Positions 26,962 to 37,830 of a stretch of DNA of 64,000 nt are shown here, in pieces. The notes beneath the pieces were generated by a model. The model was not told where the DNA came from. It made no database searches and was given only the letters and a program-made list of their open reading frames with translations. Both the position numbers and the translations under genes were made by a program. The stretch's first letter is position 1. Each line of letters starts with the position of its first letter. The DNA comes from Vanilla planifolia (Eukaryota; Streptophyta; Magnoliopsida; Asparagales; Orchidaceae): the NCBI GenBank assembly GCA_023846275.1, contig CM043875.1:22696593-22760592 (forward strand). Direction: 5' to 3'.

Positions 26962-28345
26962 TCAAAGGAAAGCAACCCAATAAAGAAAGAAAACCGCCGC
27001 CACCCGATCGATCACAAAAGTCGTCGGCAATTCAATCCCTGCGCCGCTCCCTTCCGGTGCGCTCGCCCGATACTGCACCGCCGGTCTCCCGCACGCCGCG
27101 CCGCCTCTTCCTGCCGCGCACTCCACCGCCGGTGCCACAGCCTCCGTAGCCTGCGGCGCCGCAGTAATCAACCCCTTCCCCGGTTCCGACGGCGCAGGAG
27201 GTCCCGCTGCCAACGGACTCGGCGACTCCGCCTCGGTCTTCCCAGTCTTCAGAAGCCCAGCTTCGTATGCAGGCGTGAGGTCTGTCTTAAACAGCCCAAA
27301 CGATCTCTCCGATGTCGGGCCGGGCTTCAAGTCCTCGTCGAACAAAGCAAATATGTACGTCTCCACGGGCTGGGCCGCGCCCCTTAAATGGGCCACCAAG
27401 TTCCGATTATAAGTCTCCGCGTTCTCTAAGCCCGCCCCGACCTCCGCCGGGTCGCCTCTATCGGGCCAACCCGTTTCCGCCACCACCACCTCCATGTCCG
27501 GGAATCCGGCTGTCCGTAGCGCGGCCCGAACTGCGTCCACCTGGGCGTCGAACATGTTTGTGTACGCGATCCCAGAGCCCGGGTCAAGTCGGCCCGGGCC
27601 GGGTTGGAATAAACAGAAGGCCAGGGTTTCCGGGCGCGGGTCGCTCTGGTAAGCGAAATAGGGGTAAGGGTTTATCATGAAGGGGTGGCCACCGTCGTGG
27701 AGGAATTGAAGTATGGGTTGCAGGGCGGTGGCAAGTTCGGGGTGGAAGGCGCCGGCAGACGGCGGATCGGATTGGGCGAGTACGGCCATGGAGTTGACAG
27801 TGGAGACCTTAATTCCGGCGGCAGCGGCGGAGGAGGAGAGAGCCAATCGGAGATTCTGCATCGCGGGGAGGAGCTGCGAGGACAGGGACTGGTCGCTCTC
27901 CGTGAGAATCTCGTTGCCGACGGAGATGGCGGAGATGGAGGAGGCGGGGATGAAAGGGAATATCTTGGAGGAGACCCATGCGGCGGCCGTAGAAGGGTCG
28001 GCAGCGAGGGCGGGGATCTCGCCGTTGGCGACACCGAGGACGAGGGAGATGTTGGTTCCAGCGAGGGCCTGGATGAAGGCAGGGTCCACCCCATAGAGTC
28101 GGACCTTGGAGATGGTTGTGTTGACGAGGAGACGCGCCGTTTGCGCCGGCGGCGGAAGATTGTCGGCAACCACGCCATAATTGACTCCGATGTAGGGCTG
28201 CGAACCTGCTTTGATTGCAAAAGGGTTAGAACTTGATTGATTTAGATTGTTGAAGTTGGAATTTTGGATCGGGATTACTTGTCGACGAGAATGCGTGGAT
28301 CAATACGAAGGTTGTCAGAAGAAAACGATAGAACCCTTGATCCAT
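26962..28345 (-). CDS. Glucan endo-1,3-beta-glucosidase, GH17, probable GPI-anchored
   Basis: The enzyme hydrolyses internal beta-1,3 bonds of callose in the cell wall or at the outer plasma membrane. Exon 1 (28345-28279) starts at ATG 28345 and codes MDQGFYRFLLTTFVLIHAF, a signal peptide. A 73-bp GT-AG intron (28278-28206) splits codon 23, and exon 2 runs 28205-26962. The product is 436 residues. The mature domain starts SQPYIGVNYG (24-33), the family's usual N-terminus. Glu121 in SVGNE is the expected acid/base and Glu266 in VAETGWP the nucleophile. YIFALFDEDLKPGP and SFGLF close the fold near residue 330. An Ala/Pro/Ser-rich linker follows, and the protein ends in a hydrophobic tail (VAAVFFLYWVAFL, 424-436), typical of GPI anchoring. 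No CBM43 (X8) domain is visible. The intron within the signal-peptide region is usual for plant GH17 genes. The coding sequence is very GC-rich compared with its surroundings. Frames on the opposite strand are shadows. Confidence 0.93.
28206..28278 (-). other. GH17 intron 1 (73 bp)
   Basis: On the minus strand the donor is ACAA|GTAATC and the acceptor GCAG|GTTCGC. Joining them keeps the frame (phase 1) and links the signal peptide to SQPYIGVNYG. It is at the small end of plant intron sizes. Confidence 0.85.
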
Positions 28346-28420
28346 TGTAAAAGAGATTGCTTTGGAGGGGAGTGGAGAGACTTGGACTAAAAGGAAAACA
28401 ATAAAGCTTTTGTTATAGGT
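28346..28420 (-). promoter_or_regulatory. GH17 5-prime leader and weak TATA-like element
   Basis: On the minus strand CCTATAAC lies about 70 bases before the ATG (near 28412-28420), followed by a pyrimidine-rich leader of the kind common in plant 5-prime UTRs. The TATA match is weak and the start site is inferred. Confidence 0.3.
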
Positions 28421-28703
28421 AACGGCGTACTTAACTTTCGAATTATTTGGAGCTACTCTAAAGAATAGTGATAAAGCAAGATGAGAAAGTTATGTTGCTT
28501 AGTGCAACTCTTTGTTATTGCTCTCTTTAGCTTTTAACCTTTTGAGTTATAGCACTGCCTTTTGTTTGAATTATGCATCAAAGGCGAGCTGTTGTATCAT
28601 GAAATTTGCTTATGAATTATTAAATATTGAATTATTTATTTTTCCTTCTCTCGCAAGTAACCATTATTCTGGTTTTTTTTTTTCACATTACATTCATGTG
28701 AAA

Positions 28704-28842
28704 ACTCGTTAATCTGAAAAATTGCAACCTTTATATGACAATTCAAGAGCTGCTTAGTTGATCACCAAAAGGACTCGTTGATCTGAAAAATTACAACTTT
28801 TATATGACAATTCAAGAGCTTCTTAGTTCATCACACAAAAGG
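28704..28842 (+). repeat. 69-bp tandem duplication upstream of the GH17 gene
   Basis: Two head-to-tail copies (28704-28772 and 28773-28842) start ACTCGTT(A/G)ATCTGAAAAA and contain TATATGACAATTCAAGAGC. They differ at only a few positions. They lie about 360-500 bases upstream of the GH17 start codon and could be part of its promoter. Confidence 0.85.
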
Positions 28843-31430
28843 ACACACTCGCAAGTTACATGGACATCTAAACCAGAAGAAAAAAAAAAAAAATCTATAT
28901 TTAAGTTGAAAAAACTTCGAGAAATGCAAAACAAATAATGTAAAATGAATATCAAAAACTCAATAACTCCAATCACCTAACAAACTTTTGCCTGATGGTT
29001 ATTTTATAAAGAGAATACATATCTATGGTCGTGTAACACTTCCAAGGTAATGTCACATCAATTAATTTGAGCAACAACTATCTTTTAGATGAAAAAAAGT
29101 TTGGGATGTTAAAATGCTAGCCCATGTAATTTGTAATTTAGTAAATACCAAAATAGACACTAAATTTATGGTTCTTAATGTATTCTATTTTTAATTTTTC
29201 ATATTTAATAGCTAATTTATAAAATCTAATACATAAATTGTGAAAAAAAAATCTTCTAATTCAAAGCAAGAAAGATTGCATAGCTCATCACATTCCTCTT
29301 TACTATGTTTGCCATTTTTCATTAGCCAAATACAAACATGTCATCTTAATTTGGTTCCCTTCTAGTTGTTGAACTCTTATAAGTCAATCTAAGCAACAAT
29401 CATTATCTTCATTTTTATATTGATTTTATTTTTATTATTATCCAATTATAAACATGATTAACCTATTTTATTGATAACAAATACTTCTATCCTACCTTTT
29501 TATATGTTTTTTTCTCCTTTTCTTAAAAAAAGATTGATAAAATAATAAGTAATTATTTCACCATTCTTAAGTGACTCATGAGTCATAATCTTTTTCATCT
29601 ATAAACTCAATTAACTATCATTGTGATAGACTCTTTCGTTTTCATGAGCTTAACTTTTAACACACCTCACATTATTCTTCATGATCTCTAACTCAACGGT
29701 TAAAAGATCACTCATAAACACATCTAACTAAAGAACTAATAAGCTTTTTATTTGTTATGTTATAATAAAAATGTCATATTGAAAACTCTAGCAAGTTTAT
29801 TTGTTAATATATACTTCAAAATTTTGCAAAAAGTTATTAATAATGTTAATAGAACAAATAAATATTATGATATTCATAAAAAAATGTCTAAAAAGTTTAC
29901 AATCATACATAAACATAATTATCATACTATAACTTGAAAAATACCTTAATAGACAACTTCAAGTTAACTCTAAATTATCATACTATAACTTGAATTATCA
30001 CTCCTTTATTAGGTATTAGAATAGTATCTCTTATAACTTGAAATCAGTGCATTTAAAGTATATCCTCATTCGATTTTTGTAGTTCAAATAAAAGACTTGT
30101 TCTAAAAATGACAAGCATTGTGAAGAGGCTCCTTCATAATTTGTGGTGAGATTGCTATGTTCCATGCACCCCTAAAGATAAATCTTTGTTGCTCGTTTCA
30201 CCCTTCTACTAAAATATATTGTGCTAGTAACGATAGAATTTACGACGCATTCAAAGAGAGTAAATCATGTTCTACAGCAAGTCCATCATGCAATTAATGT
30301 GAGTACAAACTAAATAACAATATTATTTAAATAAATAACAATAAACACACAAGCAATTTTTTTAAGGATATAGCATAATATAAAATTTTAATTCAACCTT
30401 TGATTAAATGGTCTACCTTCTATCATAACGCTCGCAAAACCAAACAAACAAAATATTTATACACAAACTTCGGTGAGAACATAAAATCTATCCTATGAAG
30501 CACATTGAATAAAAGTACTACAATGATGACCTAAAGAGAAAGGCCTTCCAAGTTTTGAATCACATGCATTAAGCTCAAGTTTTTTCAACAAAGATTTGCA
30601 AACAAAAAGCTCAAATAATACCTCCACAAATTTATGTGAGCCTCTCTCCCAAAAAGCATTAACCTTTACAAAAAGTAGACCTAATAAAAGAGCATAACAA
30701 CTTTCAAACATACTTTTTATACCTTCTATTTCTATTTTAACAAATTATTATTAAAGGGAAAATATTTTTTCTCACTTTCTTAGATTGCATCGAATCTTTT
30801 TTATCATAAAACTAAACAATTGATGAATTATAAGTACCCATGGTCATGCTTTGTCTCCACAATCTGATCTAATAGAAACTTAGATTAGTACAACTTATTG
30901 ATAGACTCTAGCATGTTCAAAGTCGACATCTATATCATCAAGACTTGATATAAAAGATGAGACTATTAATTAGTTAACGTGTATTTATAAACATCAATTC
31001 ACTATCACCGCCCAACAGCTTACCTAGTACCGGCATCACCCCATCGAACGAAAGATTAGACCACACAATTTGATACAAGTCCATTGACATGCCTCATCTA
31101 TGTTTAGCATAAAATTATATATATTGTTAAAGCTTTTGCGTAAATTTTCATAACAATAGAACTATGAAAATAACTATAACACTTGATATAATGTTTTTTC
31201 ATTTCGATGTATTTATTATATTTCTAGTTGGGTAATTAAACAAGGCTGTTAATGGATAACTTTTACCATTAAAATATGATTTAGTATATATTATTTTTTT
31301 TATTCTTTGGGTTTCAAGCTTGTGAACTAAAAAACTTTCCATTCGAAAATCTTACCAAGTGATTTTAACATTAATTATAAGCACAACTTCTTTAACTTAA
31401 TATCAATCTATTCTTCAAATCTTCACAACC
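28843..31430. other. AT-rich stretch, no gene seen
   Basis: I found no gene or transposon domain. Short open frames at 29752 and 30493 (minus) are AT-driven and have no recognisable content. A run of 13 A at about 28880 and other low-complexity patches are present. Confidence 0.35.
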
Positions 31431-31439
31431 AAAAACAGT

Positions 31440-31700
31440 CCTAAGCCAAAAAGTCTAGTCGTATTTAAGAATTGTCCCTTGATAAAACACGAGGGTAAAA
31501 GTTTTCATAACATCAAAACATCTTTGTTAATTTATTATTATCAAACATCCCAATAACTCTTAATGCTAACACATTCTAGATGTCACTTTGTTGAACCAAA
31601 AGACACTAGTCATTGTCACTCTCAATCAAATGTCCTAAACCAAAAAGTCTAATTCTAGTTATGAATTGTTCCTTGATGAAACAAGAGGGAAAAAGTGTGA
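31440..31700 (+). repeat. Diverged duplicate of about 60 bp
   Basis: A segment starting CCTAAGCCAAAAAGTCTAGT (about 31441) recurs in changed form at about 31633 (CCTAAACCAAAAAGTCTAAT). Both continue with GAATTGTYCCTTGATRAAAC. It directly precedes the tRNA-like tandem repeat and may belong to the same duplicated region. Confidence 0.55.
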
Positions 31701-31862
31701 GGAGACAATCTTATTGACAACACTATTGAGTGTTATGTTCAGACACAAATCATTTCAATTTAAACTAATACTCCAATCAAACCAAACATAGATCAATTTC
31801 GTCAATTAACTAAACTAAAACTAATTACTAAAACTAAACGAGTTAGAAATAACTACAATATA

Positions 31863-31961
31863 GGATCTCGATGGATTCGAATCACCATCCCCCCAAATGC
31901 TTGATTTGTAACTCAAACCAAACAATTGAGTCCTATTCCCTTTTGGAGCTGAAGACCACCC
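31863..31961 (-). pseudogene. tRNA-like segment, copy 1 (degenerate)
   Basis: On the minus strand this shows a box A-like CAGCTCCAAAAGG and a box B-like GATTCGAATCC. Between them are a stem ACTCAA/TTGAGT and a small hairpin CAAAT-CAAGC-ATTTG like a variable arm. The T-stem has a mismatch here and the two ends do not form a good acceptor stem. I cannot assign an amino acid. It is a tRNA-derived relic, possibly a SINE head. Confidence 0.4.
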
Positions 31962-32126
31962 ATGTAACAAGTATTGATTGTTCTGTTCGAACACTAGTCA
32001 TTCCAAAAACTAGTCATTCCAATTTAAACTAATACTCCAATAAAATAAAACATAGATCAATTTCCTCAATTAACTAAACTAAAACTAATAACTAAAACTA
32101 AACAAGTTAGAAATAATTAAATTATA

Positions 32127-32225
32127 GGATCCCGGTGGATTCGAACCACCATCCCCCCAAATGCTTGATTTGTCACCCAAACCAAACAATTGGGTGCTCT
32201 TCCCATTTGGAGCTAAAGACCATCC
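32127..32225 (-). pseudogene. tRNA-like segment, copy 2 (better preserved)
   Basis: On the minus strand it has TAGCTCCAAATGG (box A-like) and GGTTCGAATCC (perfect box B). The T-arm GGTGG-TTCGAAT-CCACC is perfect. The central stem is CACCCAA/TTGGGTG, and a variable-arm-like hairpin CAAAT/ATTTG is kept. The A-to-B spacing is longer than in a standard tRNA, and the acceptor 3-prime strand GGGATCC finds only a partial partner. It could be read by RNA polymerase III, but I do not call a working tRNA gene. Confidence 0.45.
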
Positions 32226-32429
32226 ATGTCACAAGTAAACAATAATAACACCCAAAAGTAGTTCTCCAAACTTTATATCTCCTTATGAATTGATCCTCCT
32301 TAAACATTCATGCTCCTAAGTTCTCTCATAATTCTGTTTGAAAGAGCACTTAAAAAAAAATTAAATGTTAAAATACTTAATAAAACATTTTATCTATAAA
32401 CATCATTCCTTACGTATTTTGGATGCACA

Positions 32430-34598
32430 TTAATACAGCAGATTAGCTGAAACGACCATCCCATACATCACCAGTATTCAAACTTCAGCCTGTCAAAAGG
32501 TAATCTCTCAACCCCAAAGGAACACAGTAAATAAAGAATTCTGGTAGACTGAAATGTTTAGCAACAGAAATGATTGTAATATTGTAAACGAAAAAACATT
32601 TAAATAAAAATTTCATTAGAATACCTTCAGCACTACAAGACTTCAACAAATTTAAATCATTTGCTTAATAAGAAAACATTGAAATAGCCTTGGGCTATAG
32701 TTAACCAAGCAGAAACTAAAGGCATAACAAACAATGGAATCATGAAAGCACCAAGCAAAAACAATTTATCACCACAAATCAACAAACAAATGCTGTACCT
32801 TATACAATAGTAACATGAACAATTGAGCATAAACAGCAAAAATAGAAAACGTAGAATTCAAAGAGCTCTGTTATGGTACAGATTCTATTATTTTAGCAAC
32901 AATCATTTTCAGTAATTTTCTACCTTCCGGTTTACCCAACAAAGCTGTTCATAAGAACCAATGTCTACAGCATTTCAAGATTGAAGATTACAAGATTTGG
33001 AAAACTACATAATGGAAATACAATGTCGAGGATTCAGCTCAAAAAAATGCTAATTAGAGGACACTTGTACTCATAAGATACAACATACCTCCATCCATCA
33101 TTGTGTTCATCACGTCTGCCATGGCTGCAATTTCTCATCTCATTCGCCATATATTTTGCAGAGAGATAACAAAGGATGTGCTTCATGATCACATTGCATA
33201 TTTTGAATTTTTCATTTGCATTGTAACAGCAATTTGATCCAGCAAAAAAAAAAAAAAAATAGAGATATCTCCCACATATGTAATAAAATTTGGCAATGAT
33301 TTAAATGTAATAATATTAACAAGTTTCAATTAAACGATATGGTTGAAAACAAAGTAAATGCAGAAAAACTAAATGGACATACTCATCCAAGCACCAATTC
33401 AAACTCAGTCTCAAAAATAGAATAGAGATTTGAATAACATTGAACAAAAACAAAACAAAAAATTGACTAACATTGTCATTAGAATGGTATTAAAAAAAAT
33501 ATCAATATTGAGAGAACATTCAACCAACAGACCCCTAAAAACCAATTTGATTTTGGTTAAGTAAAATTTTCAAATCATTATACCATTCCATAACAAGTGA
33601 TGATTCTCACAATAACCACATCATATTTTATTTTTCGCTCTGAATTCACATACAAAAACAAAAAAGTTGAGATAAAATTTCTGTCAAAACAAGTATTGTA
33701 ACAAAATTATTATCCAGGCCTTTTTATGTTTAACAATTAATTATGTGCTGATATGGTCATACATTATTTGAGCTTTGTATTTAAATTCCTTTTACTGACC
33801 TCTTTTAAGCTCCCCTACTTAGGGTTCCTTTTGATAATCTGAGATTGATATTATAATGCAGTGACCTTTGTAGGACTTTTTAGACATAAAGTAAACAGAA
33901 TAAAAAATTTAATGTAGAGCATGCATATACAATTACCCACAACACTTAAAATTGAAATATTAAATAATATTGATATGGCATAGAGCCTTATTTAGTATTT
34001 GCTATATTAGTTGAAATAGACACAAATATACAAATTATCCTATTTTATATTATAATACTTCAAAAATCTTTAAAATTTTTAAAATGCATAAAATATACAT
34101 GTAATACAGATTTATATGATAAATTTTAATTACCATACCTACAAATTTTGGAATTCAAATTCCCATTTAACTCACATGGAAACTTCACGAGGCTCAAATT
34201 TTCATAATTTTTAAAATTATATTTTATTAAACAATTACAACACATCAATAATTATACATATAAAAACCACTTTACATGATGCGAACAGCATAATCCTAAC
34301 TCATCAACATCACTACAATCCAACCATTAAAAAAAAAATTACAGAAAAAAAAAACAATAATATTATTCTTTTAACAAATTTCCATTGGTTACTTTTTCAA
34401 AATTCTATATATCAAAAAGTTAGCATCATTTGACCATATTATAGCAAAGCTACACGGGCTTCAAGCATCATTCCACAACTCCATGGAGCTATATTCTCTC
34501 AAAGGGACCAAAGCTATCCAAGTTTCTCAACCCTTTTTGTTGAATAGTCTCATCAACATTTTCTTGATCTAACCATAAGTTCACACATAAAATTGTTG

Positions 34599-34642
<44 letters not shown>

Positions 34643-35710
34643 TTATTCACCATTTTCACAAAAAATTCACTACTTATCTCCCACAAGTGCTAAATTTTTG
34701 CATCCAACATATCTAAAAGGTTCAATTTTGCACATGAACGCCTCCCTATGGCGGAATGTAACAAAAATATATACAATGATCAAAATTAAAAATTTGCACA
34801 GAACAATCACGTAGAGAATCACATCAATAAATAGTATTCATTCCATAATTACGGCATGTAAGATTTTTACCTTATCAACATCATAGTTATCAAGTAGTGA
34901 TCCCTGTAAACGAGAGCTCCATTGGAGAAGATGATCGGTCGAACAAAGCAGAGGAAAGAGCACAACAAGGGAGACCCCGGGATAGATTACCACCCCGTGC
35001 TATCTCCCCGGCCACCAAAAAATTCAATTTTATTGATATATTGGCCTGCCATGTGAGCGCACCCAACAAGGCAAAGGCCATACCGACACAATATCTAAAT
35101 CTCCATCCAATCAGATCTCACCTCCCCTCCAACATCAGATCACACATCAATCGTCAACATTTCTCTTAAATCTTGCAAACAGAGATCGATGAGAACAACT
35201 CGGGATGATCAAAGATCCTCAAGATTAGCGAGAATTCTTCCATCACTATTCGTCTTCCGATCCCTTTTAAGACTGGCGATTTCCAAGCACCGATAATTCC
35301 GTGAACAAAGGAAACCTATCCAATAAAGCATGGTAGCAGATCTAAAAAATTGAAGTCTGATTTCCTTTATCTGATCTGAAAGAAAACTTTGATAGCAGAA
35401 ACTAGGAAGAGATTTCGAATCCATTTTCATCAAATAGGAACAAAAGAAAGAAAGAAACGCACAACAATATGGTATTAAACCTAGTCAATATCAACAATCA
35501 TCGTCAGAACAGAGAAGAAGAAGATCCGAACCAATAAAAAAATCAAATCTGTCACTAAAGCAATGTGAATCCAATCTAATAAACACAATTATTTGATAAA
35601 AAAAAAACGGTAGGTAAAGCAGCGTGAGACCAAGAGATCATACCCACGAAAACCACCCGAATAAACCCTAAGAAAACGAAGCCATGGAGCCTTTATTGAG
35701 TGCCGAAGCG
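32430..35710 (-). other. Gene-like region, product unresolved
   Basis: This stretch is less AT-rich and less repetitive than its neighbours. On the minus strand it starts with a leader containing TTAGGGTTTATTC (about 35675), a motif common in promoters and leaders of plant housekeeping genes. A possible donor GTGG|GTATGATC follows near 35640. A possible small exon lies at about 34906-34874 (TTTACAG|GGATCACTACTTG, ending TGATAAG|GTAAAA), reading GSLLDNYDVDK. A frame open across about 33060-33290 reads NVIMKHILCYLSAKYMAN and GRRDEHNDGWR. I recognise none of these and could not build a consistent transcript. It may be a gene with a long 5-prime UTR, a noncoding RNA or a decayed gene. Confidence 0.3.
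34601..34642 (+). repeat. Compound microsatellite (CT)10(CA)11
   Basis: A clean (CT)n run (34601-34620) is followed directly by a (CA)n run (34621-34642). Open frames across it, on both strands, are only repeat translation. Confidence 0.95.
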
Positions 35711-35734
35711 CCGTTCGGCCGTCCGTGGGTTAAA

Positions 35735-36390
35735 TTTATTTGATATTAAGTTACCCAATTATAATTGTATTGATAAGACTAAAGAAAAAAATTAAATTTA
35801 AAATTATCTCAAGTTAAAATAAATTAAAATTATTTTATATTTGATTTTTATATTAGGTTAAATAGAGTTAAAATAAATTTATGTTTGATAATTTTTATAA
35901 TTTAAACAATAATTTAATATAATTTAAAATATTTTGTGTATTTTAATATTTTAAATTTATTATCATGATTATTTAGTTCAATTTAAATCAATATAATAAA
36001 TAATTATAAATATTTAATTAAAAAATAATAGTATAATATAAAAAATTATTAATAAATATTTATTTATATTTAATTATCTATATAATAATTATATTTCAAA
36101 TATTATTTACTTAATTAGTAATAAAAAATATTTAATTTTTTTACTGAAATATTATGTATTTATTAATTTTTTAACTAAATTAATATATAATAACCTTACA
36201 TTTACCAAACAAAAAAGCATCCTTTCTCATAAAAAATGTATTAGTAAGTGTAATTAACAAATAATAACTTTTTAGCTTATTTAACAAATAATAACTTTTT
36301 TATATTTTTTAAATACCTTTTTTAATCTTTATTTTGTAATGCAAGTTTAATTAATATTGAAATATGAACAATGTATTAGCATTCAAAGCA
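35735..36390. other. Extremely AT-rich stretch
   Basis: Nearly pure A/T for about 600 bases, with many AATTTAAAATT-like words. No gene is present. It starts abruptly beside the TTAGGGTTT leader, as expected for a MITE or other AT-rich insertion, but I could not find terminal repeats. Confidence 0.4.
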
Positions 36391-37052
36391 TTACTATAAG
36401 TAACTATTAAGAATGGAATTATGATTTTCATATAAGAGGAGTGAATTGTAAAAATTTTAATTTCAAATAATCACATGTTAAATAATATGAGTCTTTTGAG
36501 CTTCTTAATTATTTTTATTATAATACCCCATAATTTATTGGTGAGATATTCTCTTAAACTAATTAAATTTTATTCATATCCAAGTATCTTCTTACTTCAT
36601 TACTTATCTTAAAAAACTTCAACTATAGTATGCTTAGTTATAAAAGTCTTAATGAGATTCAAGCCTAGGTTATCCTTAAAAAGTAACTAACTATTTCAAA
36701 GCTTATGATTTTACTTACAAGATTTAAGATCTTTATTATAGTCAATGTAAAATTATTCACCCCTTGTCTCCCATATTTTGGATATTCATTATGGTCTTTA
36801 TATTCTTCTCAGGTAGCCTAGTCCTAAACTTAGTTTACAAACTCTAGTTAGATTTTAAAACACTGTGTGAGGGGATATGATAAAGAAAGTATATAATAGA
36901 TTTTTAGGTGATTTGATCTAAAACTGGAACTACGTCTATCGCAATAAAAGGTTTGACAAAAACACAAATACTTTTCTCTAAAGTGAATGTGCACAAATCT
37001 TACAGAAGGCCAAAAGACCGTACAAACATCGGGCCAAAGGAATTTACATTTC
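36391..37052 (-). mobile_element. Possible Copia LTR remnant, minus orientation
   Basis: The piece TTTTTAGGTGATTTGATC (about 36901), followed by AGGTTTGACAAAAACAC, resembles TTTTTAGGTGATTTGGC at about 53525. It also resembles the end of the Copia LTR near 60900-60950 read in reverse. This suggests a worn LTR of a related family. Boundaries are uncertain and it is broken. Confidence 0.3.
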
Positions 37053-37648
37053 TATAACATCTTATATTAAAAAATGGAGATGTTCTAAGTTAAATATGAT
37101 TTTTAGAATTCTTAAAATTTTTGAAGTTTTTTAAAGATTATCACTAAAATTTTTTAATTTTATAAAGAATTGTACACTATGATAAAGTAAATTGTATGAT
37201 ACAATTTAATATGATGTTAGGAGAAACTTAGTTAAATAAATCATATAGAATGATGAGAGATATCGTACAATACAATAAATAGGTAATTAAGCATTGCCAA
37301 AAATGACAGACGAGTTTGAGAGGCTAAGGAAGAGAAGAATTAAATTGTATAATATAATATTATAAGATTATATATACCTTATGATCAAGTAAGAGAATTA
37401 TTGAATTGAATGTAGTAAAAGATATCATACATGTACGATTAGTGAAGCGTAAGTACAATCAAGTTAAAATAATGTTGTATAGGATCATCGTTAGTTATGA
37501 TATAATAAGAGTATACAATAAAATGGATTGTATAAGTATAATAGAACTCATCATATGATATAACATAAGAAGAGTGTCTAAGGTAAATAAATTGAAATTG
37601 ATCATAAACATATGATTAAGTGGATGTATGAGTACGATAAGTGTGAAT
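37053..37648 (+). mobile_element. AT-palindromic LTR-like sequence, target of the LINE
   Basis: It begins TATAACATCT at 37053 and continues as AT-rich palindromic repeats of the style seen at 12400-13700 and 47765-49640. The LINE is inserted at its end, and the target sequence resumes at 42886-43003, where the solo LTR then interrupts it. Old and broken. Confidence 0.35.
37639..37648 (+). repeat. LINE target-site duplication, left copy
   Basis: AAGTGTGAAT here is repeated exactly at 42876-42885 after the poly-A tail. Confidence 0.85.
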
Positions 37649-37650
37649 GC

Positions 37651-37725
37651 GCATTCCCGTTTGATCACCGTGCTCCCCTCCTACTTCAGTACAGTTGCCT
37701 CCGCATTCCCGTTTGATCACCGTGT
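37651..37725 (+). repeat. 52-bp-period direct repeat in the LINE 5-prime UTR
   Basis: GCATTCCCGTTTGATCACCG occurs at 37651 and again at 37703. It lies at the extreme 5-prime end, where LINE promoters sit, and may be a duplicated promoter unit or a feature of 5-prime end synthesis. Confidence 0.85.
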
Positions 37726-37830
37726 CCCGGCTGCTTTCGTCATCGGCAGCCCTCCCGGAGGAATGATCGAAAGCGCCTCACACGATGTTAACTGGCTCGG
37801 CTTGGGCGGAGTTGACGTCATGCACTAACA

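Larger units (their letters stand above)
31751..32238 (+). repeat. Tandem duplication, 264-bp period, each with a tRNA-like segment
   Basis: Copies run about 31751-31972 and 32015-32238. Both begin CATTYCAATTTAAACTAATA and end CATGTMACAAG. They share a stretch rich in CTAAACTAAAACTAAT followed by the tRNA-like part described separately. Confidence 0.8.

Noticed and set aside
27312-28236. Long plus-strand and alternate minus-strand frames over the GH17 gene
   Set aside because: They are shadows of the GC-rich GH17 exon. They show Arg/Pro/Gly-rich low-complexity translation and no domain.
32127-32225. A functional tRNA gene on the minus strand
   Set aside because: Box B and the T-arm are good, but the acceptor stem does not close and the box spacing is too long. 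I kept it as a tRNA-like relic.
32657-32839. Hydrophobic 60-residue minus-strand frame
   Set aside because: It looks membrane-like, but T-rich intron or UTR sequence gives the same pattern. It has no start context and no known family.
34489-34814. Open frames on both strands across a microsatellite
   Set aside because: They translate (CT)n and (CA)n repeats and have no other content.
34890-35433. Several 63-90 residue frames on both strands
   Set aside because: No domain was recognised. They probably lie in leader or intron sequence of the unresolved minus-strand unit.
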